Shown: positions 17,601 through 25,571, numbered from the stretch's first letter. The stretch: DNA of 52,077 nt from Planctomycetota bacterium (GCA_021781415.1 JAJXWW010000008.1:1-52077), one strand, 5' to 3'. Translations and numbers: made by a program. Notes: generated by a model from the letters alone, not told the origin.

Positions 17601-17961
17601 TGAGGCGTTCAAGGTGGGACGCTGCCCATTCTTGGATCTGGCCGGTGTGCGGATCACGGCAGTCATCGAGATCTACACCTGTGTAGGTAACGCCTTCCTC
17701 CTCGACGAAACCCAGAACAAAGCCGACGCCGTCGAACGTGCCGGTCGCGAGGGCGGCCATCGCCTCGTTGAAAGAGCACCACATGCTGGGATCGTCAACC
17801 GAGGCCATCGCGCCGTTGATCTGGCGGGGCGGCTTGTCCCACTTCGTCTTGCGCCGGCACCAGCGCCAGACGACCCAACGACGCAGCTTCCTCAGACGCT
17901 CGGGAATGTTGTCGACGAGGATCTCCAGCCGTGCGGGTTTGGTAGCGTCCGGCTTACTCAT
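14686..17961 (-). CDS. Primase-polymerase/helicase replication protein of element 1
   Basis: 1091 residues. Residues about 70-170 look like an archaeo-eukaryotic primase-polymerase (VDLDD near 96-100, SPSGQG near 127-132, EMYSGGRYFTITGH near 155-168), similar to phage NrS-1 polymerase types. A PriCT-2-like region follows (about 215-300). Residues about 320-950 are homologous to the second primase-helicase in this window, with a P-loop at about 599-606 reading GPSGVFKT, where F replaces the usual last G. The C-terminal 150 residues contain NPTT and QPDH repeats encoded by 9-bp DNA iterons. The start overlaps the AlpA-like gene stop by 4 bp and has AAAGGCGGT upstream. It probably primes and unwinds element DNA. 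Confidence 0.85.
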   Translation of the reverse strand: MSKPDATKPARLEILVDNIPERLRKLRRWVVWRWCRRKTKWDKPPRQINGAMASVDDPSMWCSFNEAMAALATGTFDGVGFVLGFVEEEGVTYTGVDLDDCRDPHTGQIQEWAASHLERLNSYAEVSPSGQGVKALALGTLPGPDRNGSDSFGIEMYSGGRYFTITGHRLEEAPAEIGERSSELAELYQQIFSDNQSFRLKATCRQRPDDKSLALSALEGLNPSLATNYWDWLRVGMALHGVSDDGEMLAAWDRWSRHDAEKYEDGACRRKWGSFGKKGGLGLGSLIYWARQNGWEYPRSTRRTEDVSRDSTPGDAALLERIDVALAEGAESFFRDKQLLEDLGRLAETNPPEFACVRAKVQKAGISLHSLDASIASFRRAVRAERPPMQSAGSYHIAGGRIVLTRMTKDGPVDIPLGNFAARITEVVTRDDGIEKTAVFAVEGQLADGPPLPCLQVPAAEFQRMEWVTTGWHSEAVLFAGSGIRDHMRCAIELLSRDRRRRLQYLHTGWREIDSRWVFLHAGGAIGQEGALSGFEVELAGGLGCVELPPPPVGTELQKAVRASLDLLALASDRITIPLLAATYRAPLGDVDFSVHLAGPSGVFKTELSALLQSHFGASFTSRTIPGSWSSTENALEELAHAAKDMLLTVDDFKPTGSSYDVQSYHRKADRLLRAVGNHSGRQRMNRDGKLRPERRPRGLVLSTGEEIPHGESLRARLLIQEIAYGDIDRQRLTMAQKDAAAGHYAAAMSGYLCWLAERYGEMRSRLSQERAALRDRALAEGGKGHARSPGIMADLAVGLKYLLDFAVEVGAITVEERSALAQRAWAALGEAVGAQAANVEADEPTAVFLRLLKAALASGRAHLAGPDGTEPMDPGAWGWRQVEVGSGDHSRREWRPQGRRLGWVKVGMVGLVRSEHVYLEPEASYAEVQTLAREQGESFPISPRTLHRRLHDKRLLADTDTKRKVLTVRHVLENQRRSVLHLHTHLLRSRPDQPDHLDGTSENTRSYGGQVDRPNPTTNPTTGTDQPDHAPATGTYQPDHAPNPTTNPTTVTPYGSYGKGGVVGLVGSEMEDEDTPWNNPFTAEPDEMEF
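14756..15244. repeat. Iteron cluster GGTCGGGTT (candidate replication origin of element 1)
   Basis: Perfect GGTCGGGTT occurs on the plus strand starting at 14812, 14824, 14841, 14874, 14896, 14908 and 14973, and on the minus strand at 14765-14773 and 15227-15235. One-base variants adjoin at 14756-14764, 14982-14990 and (GGTCGGGAT) 15236-15244. All lie inside the 3' part of the primase-helicase gene. The motif is read in different frames and orientations (NPTT, QPDH, VGLVGS), so it is not simply a protein repeat. Confidence 0.7.
14799..14947. repeat. 17-bp inverted repeat enclosing six iterons
   Basis: AAGGAGTTACGGTGGTC at 14799-14815 and its exact reverse complement at 14931-14947. The pair brackets six direct plus-strand iterons, an arrangement reminiscent of plasmid and satellite origins. 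The arm at 14799 also contains a smaller hairpin (CCGTAA/TTACGG). Confidence 0.65.
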
Positions 17962-18332
17962 TGCGCACCGCCTTTCGCCGAACCGGACGTTGTATCTTCG
18001 CCGGGAGTCGAGGACTCCTTCACAATCGATGGCGCGGGTTCGATCGCCGGGCGCGCGTTCGTCGGGCTTTCGCAGCTATCAGAACCATCTCTGCGTAATG
18101 CTGCGTCACGTTGGGCCTGCCAAACTTCCCGGTTCGGGGCACCCGCTTGCAGCCACAACTCCAACTCACGGATTAGGTAGACGGGGCGGCGTTGCCCGAG
18201 TCGCACCGGAACGGGAGTTCGGCCGCTAGCGGACAGCTTGAACCATTGCGCGCGAGAACAGCCGCAAACCACCCAAGGCTTTGTGGTCGCCAGGAGTCTT
18301 TCAGCGGCTATGGGGGTATGTCTGGAGCTCAT
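17958..18332 (-). CDS. AlpA-like excisionase/regulator of element 1
   Basis: 124 residues. The first 70 (CGCSRAQWFKLSASGRTPVPVRLGQRRPVYLIRELELWLQAGAP) match the winged MerR-like helix-turn-helix of AlpA/excisionase proteins, which pick a DNA site through the arm RPVYL and end in a W-L-x-A-G helix. The last 50 residues are a Ser/Pro/Glu-rich tail. The TGA overlaps the primase ATG (17958-17961) in the same AAAGGCGGTGCG context seen in element 2. It may control integration, excision or primase expression, as AlpA does in P4-like satellites. Confidence 0.75.
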   Translation of the reverse strand: MSSRHTPIAAERLLATTKPWVVCGCSRAQWFKLSASGRTPVPVRLGQRRPVYLIRELELWLQAGAPNREVWQAQRDAALRRDGSDSCESPTNARPAIEPAPSIVKESSTPGEDTTSGSAKGGAQ

Positions 18333-18406
18333 GCTCCCAGGCTACCACGCCTGTGAGCAACTCCAGAGAAAGGGGGCCAAACCGGGCCAATCCTCGGACA
18401 GTGCGG

Positions 18407-19087
18407 TCAACGTTTGGAGAGGATTTTGGGCCAATTTTCCTTGGGAAAATCATCGCGTGAGAAAACGAACGCCTTGCGAGTTTGTTGCTCGAAGGCAACC
18501 GCCCCGACGTCCATCGCACGCCGCAACCTTTCCGCGGCCTTCTTGCTGCCTGCCGCCATGTATCCCATCAGCCGGGCGGCTTCTTTCAGAGACATGGGCC
18601 GGGTCCTCTTGCTTGGGGGTATCTTCTTCCTTAACGCACGGGTGGGCTTGGGACGGGCGGCTTTCTTCTTTAATTCCTTCACCCAGTCTCGGAACTTGTC
18701 CGCATGCTCCTTCATGGGCTTGACGACCTCCCGCTCCCAGAAGCCAGCGTCTGCATGATCAGCAGCAGGGCCGTCGAATAACTGTTCCAACTCGTACTCG
18801 ATGGTATTTGTGTTCAGGGGGAGAGGCGAGCGGCAAAGGAGCAGCCATGGGGAATGAGATGGAAGATCGACCAGATGTTGGTTGAAAAGGCTGGTTAGGT
18901 TGGCGATGGCGGCCCTCAGCCGGCCCAACGAGGCGTCCAAGGTCAGGCCACGAGGGAGCCGGCTGGAAGGAAGACTGGCCCCGGTTTGCCTTGCGAGCAG
19001 CCGTTCGTTGACACGCGCCCAAAGAAGGGCCCGGGCTGCTTCCCAAGCTTTGCCGAATTGCGTGATAATCAGAAGCTCGTCGGACAT
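18407..19087 (-). CDS. Conserved-looking protein of element 1, function unknown
   Basis: 226 residues from the ATG at 19085-19087, with GGGTAGATAGA upstream. The N-terminal half is helical without known motifs; residues about 125-155 are strongly basic (KELKKKAARPKPTRALRKKIPPSKR), and residues about 165-215 (MSLKEAARLMGYMAAGSKKAAERLRRAMDVGAVAFEQQ) look like a small helix-turn-helix. It is the first gene of the AlpA-primase operon on the minus strand. I do not recognise the family; a DNA-binding regulator is plausible. Confidence 0.6.
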   Translation of the reverse strand: MSDELLIITQFGKAWEAARALLWARVNERLLARQTGASLPSSRLPRGLTLDASLGRLRAAIANLTSLFNQHLVDLPSHSPWLLLCRSPLPLNTNTIEYELEQLFDGPAADHADAGFWEREVVKPMKEHADKFRDWVKELKKKAARPKPTRALRKKIPPSKRTRPMSLKEAARLMGYMAAGSKKAAERLRRAMDVGAVAFEQQTRKAFVFSRDDFPKENWPKILSKR

Positions 19088-19455
19088 TCTATCTACCCTT
19101 TTGCTTCGGTCGAGCCAGCAGCGTCAGGGTGGATTATAAGTGTACAAGTGCACCAAGGAAAAGATAAGTTCGTAGAAACGCCACGCGGTTCGAGAGAGAC
19201 CGGCCTGTTAACTCCGAGGGGGTTGTTAAACCGAGATTCCGAGAGTTTTGGCGAGATTTTTCGGGCGTCGAGAGGGAACTTCAAGGTTCCTCTCGCCCCC
19301 CAAGAGTTCTCTCACAAAACAGAGAGTGCGGGGCAGAGAGTCGCGGGTTCAAAATCTTGCGGAAAAATAGGGTAAGGTACCAAACGCCGAGAGGCAATCC
19401 TCTCGGCGTTTGGTGGTAACCGCTCTGTCGCGAAAGTTCGCTACAGAGTTCTTGG
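19088..19455. other. Boundary spacer between island and tRNA-Asn
   Basis: No gene is supported in these 368 bp. They contain several GAGAG-rich inverted segments and the 16-bp perfect hairpin at 19379-19414. If the island inserted near tRNA-Asn, its junction should lie here. Confidence 0.5.
19379..19414. terminator. Perfect 16-bp stem with CAAT loop downstream of tRNA-Asn
   Basis: ACCAAACGCCGAGAGG (19379-19394), CAAT, then the exact complement at 19399-19414. It begins 42 bp beyond the 3' end of the minus-strand tRNA-Asn. There is no immediate U-tract, though TATTTTT occurs about 20 bp further on the minus strand, so it may act as a terminator for the tRNA transcript or shield it from the island. 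Confidence 0.5.
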
Positions 19456-19527
19456 CTCCCCGAGTAGGACTCGAACCTACAACAAACCGGTTAACAGCCG
19501 GTTGCTCTACCATTGAGCTATCGGGGA
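19456..19527 (-). tRNA. tRNA-Asn (GTT)
   Basis: 72 bases on the minus strand fold as a full cloverleaf: acceptor TCCCCGA/TCGGGGA with discriminator G, D-arm GCTC...GAGC, anticodon loop CTGTTAA giving GTT, and T-arm GTAGG TTCGAGT CCTAC. The CCA is not encoded. The anticodon reads Asn codons AAC and AAU. Confidence 0.95.
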
Positions 19528-19578
19528 AAAGGGACGAGCGCGGACCTGGGAGAACCGATCGCACGCTCGTCTGAGGAT

Positions 19579-19607
19579 TTTGTAGAATAATTTCACTGCT
19601 TTCGCAA
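19579..19607 (-). promoter_or_regulatory. Sigma70-type promoter for tRNA-Asn
   Basis: On the minus strand TTGCGA (-35) and TACAAA (-10) are 17 bp apart and end 51 bp before the tRNA 5' end. The position fits the tRNA transcript. Confidence 0.5.
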
Positions 19608-19642
19608 GATCTCTTTGCGAAATTGCGGACGCCACGAACACG

Positions 19643-21025
19643 ATGAAGGGGACGGGAACGCGCGTGGGCGAGCGAGTGGCCATTGTCGGAGCGGGGTTGG
19701 CCGGGTTGGCCGCGGCTACGGCGTTGGCACAACGCGGATACGATGTCGCCATGCTCGAAGCACGACAGCGACTCGGCGGACGAGCCAGCTCGTTTACCGA
19801 CGCCGCGAGCGGGCAGATTCTCGATACCTGTCAACACGTCAGCATGGGGTGCTGCACCAACTTTTCCCACTTCTGTCGAACGACCGGCATCGCGCATCTG
19901 CTCGAAAAACAAGCCGATTTGTGGTTCATGACGCCGGATCGCCGGGTCAGCCGGATGCGGGCCGATTCGTTGCCGGCTCCGCTCCACTTGGCCGCGAGCT
20001 TTCTCCGCGCCCATTATCTCAGCCCGATGGATAAGCTGCGCATCGCCTGGGGATTGCATTGTCTTCGACGGACCCACGCGGAAGACGATGGGCCGTTTCT
20101 CGAATGGCTGCAACGGCATCGACAATCGCCGCGCACTATGGCGCGCTTCTGGGGACTCGTGCTTACCAGCGCCTTGAACGAGTCGCTCGAGCGCACGGGG
20201 TTACGCTACGCCCGAAAGGTTTTTCTCGATGGATTTCTCGGCCATCGGCGCGGCTTCGAGGTCGAAGTGCCGCGCGTGCCGCTGGCTCGGCTGTACGGCG
20301 AGGAACTGCAAGATTGGCTGACGCGGCACGGGGTTCGGGTTCGGCTAGGGTGTGCCGTTCGGCGCTTGTCGATCGAGGACGGTCGGATCGACGGGATCGA
20401 GTTGCGAAACGGCGAGAAGGTGGAAGCCGACCGTTACCTCGTCGCCGTCCCGTTCGAGCGCTTGTTGGATCTGTTGCCAGACTCGGCAACGGCGCAAGAA
20501 ACCTACTTCAACGGTCTTCGGAATCTTGAAAGCTCGCCGATTACCAGCGTTCACGTTTGGTACGATCGTCCGGTGCTAAAATGGCCGCACGTCGTACTCG
20601 TCGATTGTCTCGGCCAGTGGGTGTTCGCTCGGGGTGAAGTCGCGGCGGGAGAGCATTATTTGCAAGTGGTGGTCAGTGCCGCGCGCTCGTTTCAGGGTGT
20701 GCGACAAGAGGAGATACAGCGGCGGATTCTCGAAGAATTGGCGCGCCTTTTTCCCGTGGCCGCTTCGGCGCGGGTGGTGCGCGTTCGCGTCGTGACCGAG
20801 CGCGCGGCGACGTTCAGCGTTGTGCCCGGCGTCGATCGCTGGCGACCCCCTCAGGCATCGCCCATCGCCAATCTCTTCGTGGCCGGCGATTGGACGGCGA
20901 CGGGTTGGCCGGCCACGATGGAAGGCGCGGTGCGCAGCGGCTACCTCGCCGCCGAGGCGATTTTGGCGCGTCGCGGCCAGGACGAACGCCTGGTGCAACC
21001 CGAATTGGCTCGATCCGAAGGGTAG
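19643..21025 (+). CDS. hpnE: Hydroxysqualene dehydroxylase
   Basis: 460 residues. The N-terminal Rossmann signature (VAIVGAGLAGLAAATALAQRG) binds FAD, and the segment GQILDTCQHVSMGCCTNFSHFCR is characteristic of HpnE. The C-terminal FAD motif (NLFVAGDWTATGWPATMEGAVRSGYLAAEA) is typical of the amine oxidase/desaturase fold. HpnE reduces hydroxysqualene to squalene after HpnC and HpnD, supplying squalene for hopanoids. HpnC and HpnD are not in the window. The ATG at 19643 has no strong ribosome binding site; a GTG 24 bp downstream in the context GGGGACGGG is a possible alternative. The stop is 16 bp from the convergent downstream gene. Confidence 0.9.
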   Translation: MKGTGTRVGERVAIVGAGLAGLAAATALAQRGYDVAMLEARQRLGGRASSFTDAASGQILDTCQHVSMGCCTNFSHFCRTTGIAHLLEKQADLWFMTPDRRVSRMRADSLPAPLHLAASFLRAHYLSPMDKLRIAWGLHCLRRTHAEDDGPFLEWLQRHRQSPRTMARFWGLVLTSALNESLERTGLRYARKVFLDGFLGHRRGFEVEVPRVPLARLYGEELQDWLTRHGVRVRLGCAVRRLSIEDGRIDGIELRNGEKVEADRYLVAVPFERLLDLLPDSATAQETYFNGLRNLESSPITSVHVWYDRPVLKWPHVVLVDCLGQWVFARGEVAAGEHYLQVVVSAARSFQGVRQEEIQRRILEELARLFPVAASARVVRVRVVTERAATFSVVPGVDRWRPPQASPIANLFVAGDWTATGWPATMEGAVRSGYLAAEAILARRGQDERLVQPELARSEG

Positions 21026-21041
21026 ATCGAGGTCGATTTGG

Positions 21042-22688
21042 TCAGCGGATGCGGGCTTGAAAGCGAACGACGCCGCTGGTTCCGGGCATCAAGCGTCCGG
21101 TGATTTCCCAGCGCAGCAACACGGAGCCGGCTTCGTTGGCTTGGGTGGTGAACACGGCGGGTCGATCCGCTTGCGCGCTGCCGGGGATATATTCGAGTCG
21201 CGTCGTCAGACTATCGACCACGGCCACGTCGGCGATCGGTTGACCGCCGTGATTGCTGTATTTCAGCGTGAACGTCACCACGTCGCCGAGTTGTGCCGAC
21301 TGCCGATCGGCACACTTGATTAACACCAACGGCTTGTCGGGGAGGCAAGGTACTTCATTGCAACACACGGTCAAATCGCGCGTCTCCACCTCGGCCTGGA
21401 CGATGCGCGCTCCCGTGGCGATGCGGCCTGTCACCGAGGTGACCGTGACCGACCCCGTGGCCTGGACGTTCTCTTTGCCGCTGAGCTGACGGGCGAATTG
21501 CATTTGCTTGACGAGCTTCACGCGCTCGACTTCGCTCAGAGTCTGGGCGGCCTTGGTTCCGAGAAGAGCAATCGGGCCGAGGCGCAGGTCCATCGACTCG
21601 ATGAACTCGTAATGCGTCACCCCCAGGGTTGCCGCGATGGCTTGGTTCATCGTCGGTCGTTCGCGGCCGCGCGTCCCTTTGAGCTGTTCGGCATTGCGCG
21701 CTTGCAGAGGAGGAGTCAGCACGTCGAAATATCGTTGATGGCGCACCGACCGCGCATCGCCAACACCCTCGACCCCGCTGTAGCGACTCAACGGCGTTTC
21801 GCAACGCAAAGCTCCGAAACGGGGCACGCACAAGCAGAGCCGATTGGAAGGGGTGACGTGGCGTCTGCCTCGGCTATCCGTGTATTCGGCGACGGTGTCT
21901 TCCGGTTCGACCCCCGCCAACTGGCCGGTGGCGTTGAACCCCGCGCGATTGCGTCCGTCGCCGCCGTCGTGGAGGCACTCTTCCTCCGGCGGTTTTGGAC
22001 CGAGTCGCGGATCGTGCCACGGTCGGCACACCCAAGGCATGGCCGGAGGTGCAACCGCCGGACGCAGTACTTTCTCGTCGGGAAACAGAATCGTTCCGGG
22101 TACGGTCGAGCGGACCAACTCTTCGTCGGGCAGGAGTTCGCGGCCGCCCATGCGGAGAACGAGCATGGGCCTGCCTCGGTCGCGCGCTTCGGCCAAGAGA
22201 TCGCCTCCAGCCGGCAAGGATAGCTCGATAGGCTGAGACGACGGCGTCGAAACGGGCAGGGCGCGATCCGGATGTTCGAGATAGATCGCCTTGCACACGA
22301 AGTTCCCAGCCAACACGCTCTCGATGTCGGCCTGGGTGATGAGTACGGGAGCGGGATAGCTTTTCGCATTCTGTTTCGGTGGGAGACTCAGGCTGCCATA
22401 CACTTCCAACGTCGGATAGATGCTGACGCCGGGATGGCCGGGAAGATGGCTCAGCCTGAGGCGATAATAATAGCCCGGTCGCAGCCCGACGACCACCGGC
22501 GCGGCGAAGGCGATTCCGGTTGGACGGCCTTGGTAGAAGGTGGTTCGCAAGCCGGGTCCGCCCATAAACTGGACAAAGAGGAGCGGCGAAGGGCCAATCG
22601 TCGGCAGCGGCGGCGGTGCTTGGGCGTGCGACCGAGCCGCGTGCAATGCGAAAACCATGAAGGCAAGATAAGCGAGAGGACGTTTCAT
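21042..22688 (-). CDS. Secreted DUF11-repeat protein, paralogue of the next gene
   Basis: 548 residues from the ATG at 22686-22688; a GTG 9 bp upstream would leave only 3 bp to GAAGGA. A signal peptide (about residues 1-23, ending SHAQA) precedes a domain around 50-160 with YRLRLSHLPGHPGVSIYPTLEVYG and AGNFVCKAIYLEHPD. The last 90 residues are a DUF11 repeat (SAQLGDVVTFTLKYSNHGGQPIADVAVVDSL). Many cysteine pairs occur in the middle (LCLCVPRFGALRCE, CCNEVPC). It shares the 50-160 domain with the protein at 22796-24373, so the two are tandem paralogues. An envelope role is likely; the exact function is unknown. Confidence 0.8.
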   Translation of the reverse strand: MKRPLAYLAFMVFALHAARSHAQAPPPLPTIGPSPLLFVQFMGGPGLRTTFYQGRPTGIAFAAPVVVGLRPGYYYRLRLSHLPGHPGVSIYPTLEVYGSLSLPPKQNAKSYPAPVLITQADIESVLAGNFVCKAIYLEHPDRALPVSTPSSQPIELSLPAGGDLLAEARDRGRPMLVLRMGGRELLPDEELVRSTVPGTILFPDEKVLRPAVAPPAMPWVCRPWHDPRLGPKPPEEECLHDGGDGRNRAGFNATGQLAGVEPEDTVAEYTDSRGRRHVTPSNRLCLCVPRFGALRCETPLSRYSGVEGVGDARSVRHQRYFDVLTPPLQARNAEQLKGTRGRERPTMNQAIAATLGVTHYEFIESMDLRLGPIALLGTKAAQTLSEVERVKLVKQMQFARQLSGKENVQATGSVTVTSVTGRIATGARIVQAEVETRDLTVCCNEVPCLPDKPLVLIKCADRQSAQLGDVVTFTLKYSNHGGQPIADVAVVDSLTTRLEYIPGSAQADRPAVFTTQANEAGSVLLRWEITGRLMPGTSGVVRFQARIR

Positions 22689-22795
22689 GGTAGGCACCGA
22701 TCCTTCCGATAGCTCGCGGAAAACCCGTCCGAGTGGAAGGCGGTTGCCTTCGCACTCGGTACGGATTTTAGCGCGTTGCTCCGCGAATCTGGGCG

Positions 22796-24373
22796 TTAGC
22801 GCGATCCAGTCGCCGAGAACGAGTTATTCGCCGTCGATTGCGGCGCGGCGAGTTCGGCCAAGGTAGGTTTGCGAGGCGTGAGCGACTGATATTGCACCGT
22901 TCGCACGCCGCTGCTGGAGGTCGATTGACCGACCGGCACGCCGGGCTGACCGGGAAGCTGCATCCCAGAGGGCGGCAGCATTCCAGGTACATTCGGCATC
23001 GCGGACGGCGTTTGTCCGGGAAGCAGTTGTCCAGGATTCATGGGCATATTCGGCAGCCCCTGTCCGGGCATCATCGGCTGATTGTTCAACATGCCGTAGG
23101 GTACCATCGGCGGCCGCATGGGCATGTTGGGGGCCATCTGGTTGGGCATCCCCGGCATCGGTGCTTGCCCCGCCACGTTGGGCAATCCTGGCATGTTGGG
23201 CATCCCCGCCATGTTGGGCATTCCGGGCATTCCCGGTTGCAGATTGACGCCCGGCAACCCGGGCCGCATGGGCATTCCAGGCATCGGAGCCTGCGGTCGA
23301 TTCGGGACGGCCGCAAACGGATTGGGCGCGTCCATCGCCGGTGTGTTCGGCGCTTCCAGGTCGATGTTACCCAGGCGAGCGACCAGCAGGATGCTGCCGC
23401 GCCGCTTGGCCTCGACGATGGGATCGACTCCCGGTTCCAGCCGCGAGGAGACGACTTCGTCCGGTCCCGTGGCCGCGAGATCCTGGAATTGCGGATCGGG
23501 TAAGTAGATCACCTTGACGACGAAGTTGCCCGCCGCCACTTGCTCGAAGTCTTCCTCGGTGAAGGAAATCGGCACGGCGCTATGGGCGAGGAACGTACAA
23601 GTCTTGGCGTTCGACGGTACCACCTCGAGTGTCGGATACAATTCGACGCCCGGACGATTGGGGATGTTGTTCAGCTTGAGGCGATAGATGGACGCTTGCA
23701 AGAAGTTGTAGCGCGCCGGGGCTTCGAGATATTGCGGCCCGAAGCCGGGCTTGCCGTCGGCGTTGGGACCATACCACGAGATTTTCGTGCCGGGAGGGCC
23801 AACGAAGCGCACTTCGGTGCGTTGAATGGGGAACGGCGCGGGTGCGCCGCCGGTCAGCGCGCCGACGGCGGCTACCGCTCCAGGAGGTTGCGGAGGCCGA
23901 CCGATGCCCGGAGGCATGGCACCGATCGCCGGAATGCCCGGAGGAGTGATCGGACTGCCGGGGCCGCCCATGCCAGCCATTCCTGGCATCCCAGCCATAC
24001 CTGGCATCCCGCCCATGCCTGGGGCGGGACACATTCCGCCGGGACACTGAGCGGAGACAGGCGTGATGGGATAAGAGCTGTTCTTAAAGTAGCCGCTCTG
24101 CTGAATGAGATCGAGCGGCATGCTCTGCGCGAGCATGGCGCGAGCGGCATCGGTGCCATTGGGCGGCTTGGCGTTGTACGGTGCCTGCAATTCCACGGGT
24201 TCGCCCCATGCGCCTTGCACGGTCGGCACCGAGGACGGGAACGATGGTCCCCAATGAATCCCATCCGGCGTGCCCTTGTTCCAATACTGCGTCATAAACG
24301 GCCCGCCCAACGCCGTGGCCGCTCCGAGTCCCATAAGGGACGCGACCCCCAGGAACGCTCTGATACGGTGCAT
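22796..24373 (-). CDS. Secreted PGMPN-repeat protein, paralogue of the DUF11 gene
   Basis: 525 residues with a signal peptide (about 1-24). Residues about 35-160 hold a collagen-like stretch rich in PGM and MGG. Residues about 185-310 contain the shared domain (YRLKLNNIPNRPGVELYPTLEVV, then AGNFVVKVIYLPDPQFQ). The last 180 residues repeat MPGMPN and PNMPG units. ATG follows GAGGG. It lies 107 bp upstream of its paralogue on the same strand and is followed by a palindromic repeat at its 5' side. Surface or sheath structure is a plausible role, but it is not shown by the sequence. Confidence 0.75.
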   Translation of the reverse strand: MHRIRAFLGVASLMGLGAATALGGPFMTQYWNKGTPDGIHWGPSFPSSVPTVQGAWGEPVELQAPYNAKPPNGTDAARAMLAQSMPLDLIQQSGYFKNSSYPITPVSAQCPGGMCPAPGMGGMPGMAGMPGMAGMGGPGSPITPPGIPAIGAMPPGIGRPPQPPGAVAAVGALTGGAPAPFPIQRTEVRFVGPPGTKISWYGPNADGKPGFGPQYLEAPARYNFLQASIYRLKLNNIPNRPGVELYPTLEVVPSNAKTCTFLAHSAVPISFTEEDFEQVAAGNFVVKVIYLPDPQFQDLAATGPDEVVSSRLEPGVDPIVEAKRRGSILLVARLGNIDLEAPNTPAMDAPNPFAAVPNRPQAPMPGMPMRPGLPGVNLQPGMPGMPNMAGMPNMPGLPNVAGQAPMPGMPNQMAPNMPMRPPMVPYGMLNNQPMMPGQGLPNMPMNPGQLLPGQTPSAMPNVPGMLPPSGMQLPGQPGVPVGQSTSSSGVRTVQYQSLTPRKPTLAELAAPQSTANNSFSATGSR

Positions 24374-24393
24374 AGTTTCCCTCGTCCAAACTC

Positions 24394-24464
24394 GTAGGGT
24401 GGGTCGAGCGGAGCGAGACCCACCGTGCCCCCCGGTGAGTCTCGCTCCGCTCGACCCACCCTAC
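24394..24464. repeat. REP-like palindrome, 26-bp perfect arms
   Basis: Arms at 24394-24419 and 24439-24464 are exact reverse complements; one further mismatch extends the stem by 5 bp. The core GTAGGGTGGGTCGAGCGGAG is a common dispersed palindrome in bacterial genomes. It lies between divergent genes. No transposase is nearby. Confidence 0.7.
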
Positions 24465-24605
24465 ACCACTTCTCTCGTTTCCCCGTCCTCGCGCGCACCC
24501 CGAATGGACGAGGGGCGCGAATTCGTCTTTTGTCCTTCGGTACCTGTTGGTATAAGTCGGCCCGACGATCGGAGGATCTTTCGTCAAACCCGGAAGGTTT
24601 TACCC

Positions 24606-25571
24606 ATGTGGATTTCTCGCTTTCTTTTAGCCGTGGTCGGCGGCGCTGGTTTGGTCGCCCTCTCGGCGATGCTGACGCGAACGGCCGCCTCGGTCGCCCC
24701 GGCACTATCCGTGGGAGGACCGACGGCGCAAGATTCCGCCGCCAATGGGACGGCCCCCGCTCCGATAGCCGATCCCGAAGCGCGACGTTGCCTCGAACGG
24801 ACGCTCGACGCTTTTCAGCCCGGGCGCGTCGCTTGGCTGGAAATGGAAATCTGGCAGAAGGCCCAGTTGCCCGGATGCGCCTACGAGGCCGAAGGCTCTT
24901 ATCGCTTGGCTCCCGGACAACGCTTCCGCTTGGAAATGCACACCCATCCCGGCAAGGACGAAGGCACGTCTCTCTCCGTCAGCGATGGGCGCACGCTCTG
25001 GCAAGCGGATCGGCCCGTACCCGGAGCGTGGGAGAACGTCACGCGGTTGAACCTTTCCAATCTGTTCGCGCTGATGAACGGTCCCGCTGGCCCTCAACTC
25101 CGCAATGAGTTTCTCCAACGCCCCCATTTTCAGGGGATGACCTCGCTCCTGATTCATCTCCGCGACCGGCTGCTGTGGGCTAAGAGCGAACGACTCCGCC
25201 AACCCAGCGGCGAAGTCATTCATTTGGTCGGCGTGTGGTCGAAAGAGGAAGCGCTGCGAATCGTTCCGCCCGAATTTCCCTGGCCGGCCGCCCTGCCGCG
25301 CCAGTGCCATCTTTATCTGGACGCGCAAACCTATTGGCCCAAGCGCGTCGAATGGTGGGGGCCGAACGCGAACGGCGACAACGTCGATCGCATGCTCGTG
25401 CAAATGGAGTTTCGCAATCCCGTCTTCAATCGTCCCCTGTCGGACGACGAGTGCCAGCGCCTCTTCGCCTTCCATCCCGGCGAGACCGACATTGAGGACC
25501 GAACCCCCACCGTCACCGCCGAGATGACCAAGCGAGCCGGCGAGTTAGCCCCGCGCCCCACGAATCGATAG
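24606..25571 (+). CDS. Secreted protein of unknown function (LolA-like outer-membrane fold possible)
   Basis: 321 residues from the ATG at 24606, preceded by GGAAGG; a longer frame to 24270 is intergenic. A signal peptide (about 1-28) is followed by a region with EARRCLERTLDAFQPGRVAWLEMEIWQKAQ, then YRLAPGQRFRLEMHTHPG and ISVSDGRTLWQAD-type strands, reminiscent of LolA/LppX-type outer-membrane lipoprotein carriers (DUF-like). The gene is divergent from the paralogous pair. I would not go beyond a secreted protein with a possible LolA-like sheet. Confidence 0.65.
   Translation: MWISRFLLAVVGGAGLVALSAMLTRTAASVAPALSVGGPTAQDSAANGTAPAPIADPEARRCLERTLDAFQPGRVAWLEMEIWQKAQLPGCAYEAEGSYRLAPGQRFRLEMHTHPGKDEGTSLSVSDGRTLWQADRPVPGAWENVTRLNLSNLFALMNGPAGPQLRNEFLQRPHFQGMTSLLIHLRDRLLWAKSERLRQPSGEVIHLVGVWSKEEALRIVPPEFPWPAALPRQCHLYLDAQTYWPKRVEWWGPNANGDNVDRMLVQMEFRNPVFNRPLSDDECQRLFAFHPGETDIEDRTPTVTAEMTKRAGELAPRPTNR

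Larger units (their letters stand above)
1..19455. mobile_element. Left genomic island with serine recombinase, ends next to tRNA-Asn
   Basis: This stretch holds phage- and element-type genes: serine recombinase, DUF2924, primase-helicase, AlpA-like regulator, ParB-methyltransferase and a restriction-like operon. It contains no housekeeping genes and stops before tRNA-Asn at 19456. The right boundary lies between 19088 and 19455; the left boundary is outside the window or hidden, and I found no clear att direct repeat. The restriction operon could belong to a separate older insertion. Confidence 0.55.

Noticed and set aside
19339..19350. AGTCGCGGGTTC, identical to part of the tRNA-His T-arm
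   Set aside because: Only 12 bases match and the rest of the T-arm is missing, so I do not call it an att remnant.
22796..24373. Possible collagen-like fibre gene
   Set aside because: The PGM and MPN repeats are not strict Gly-X-Y triplets over long stretches.
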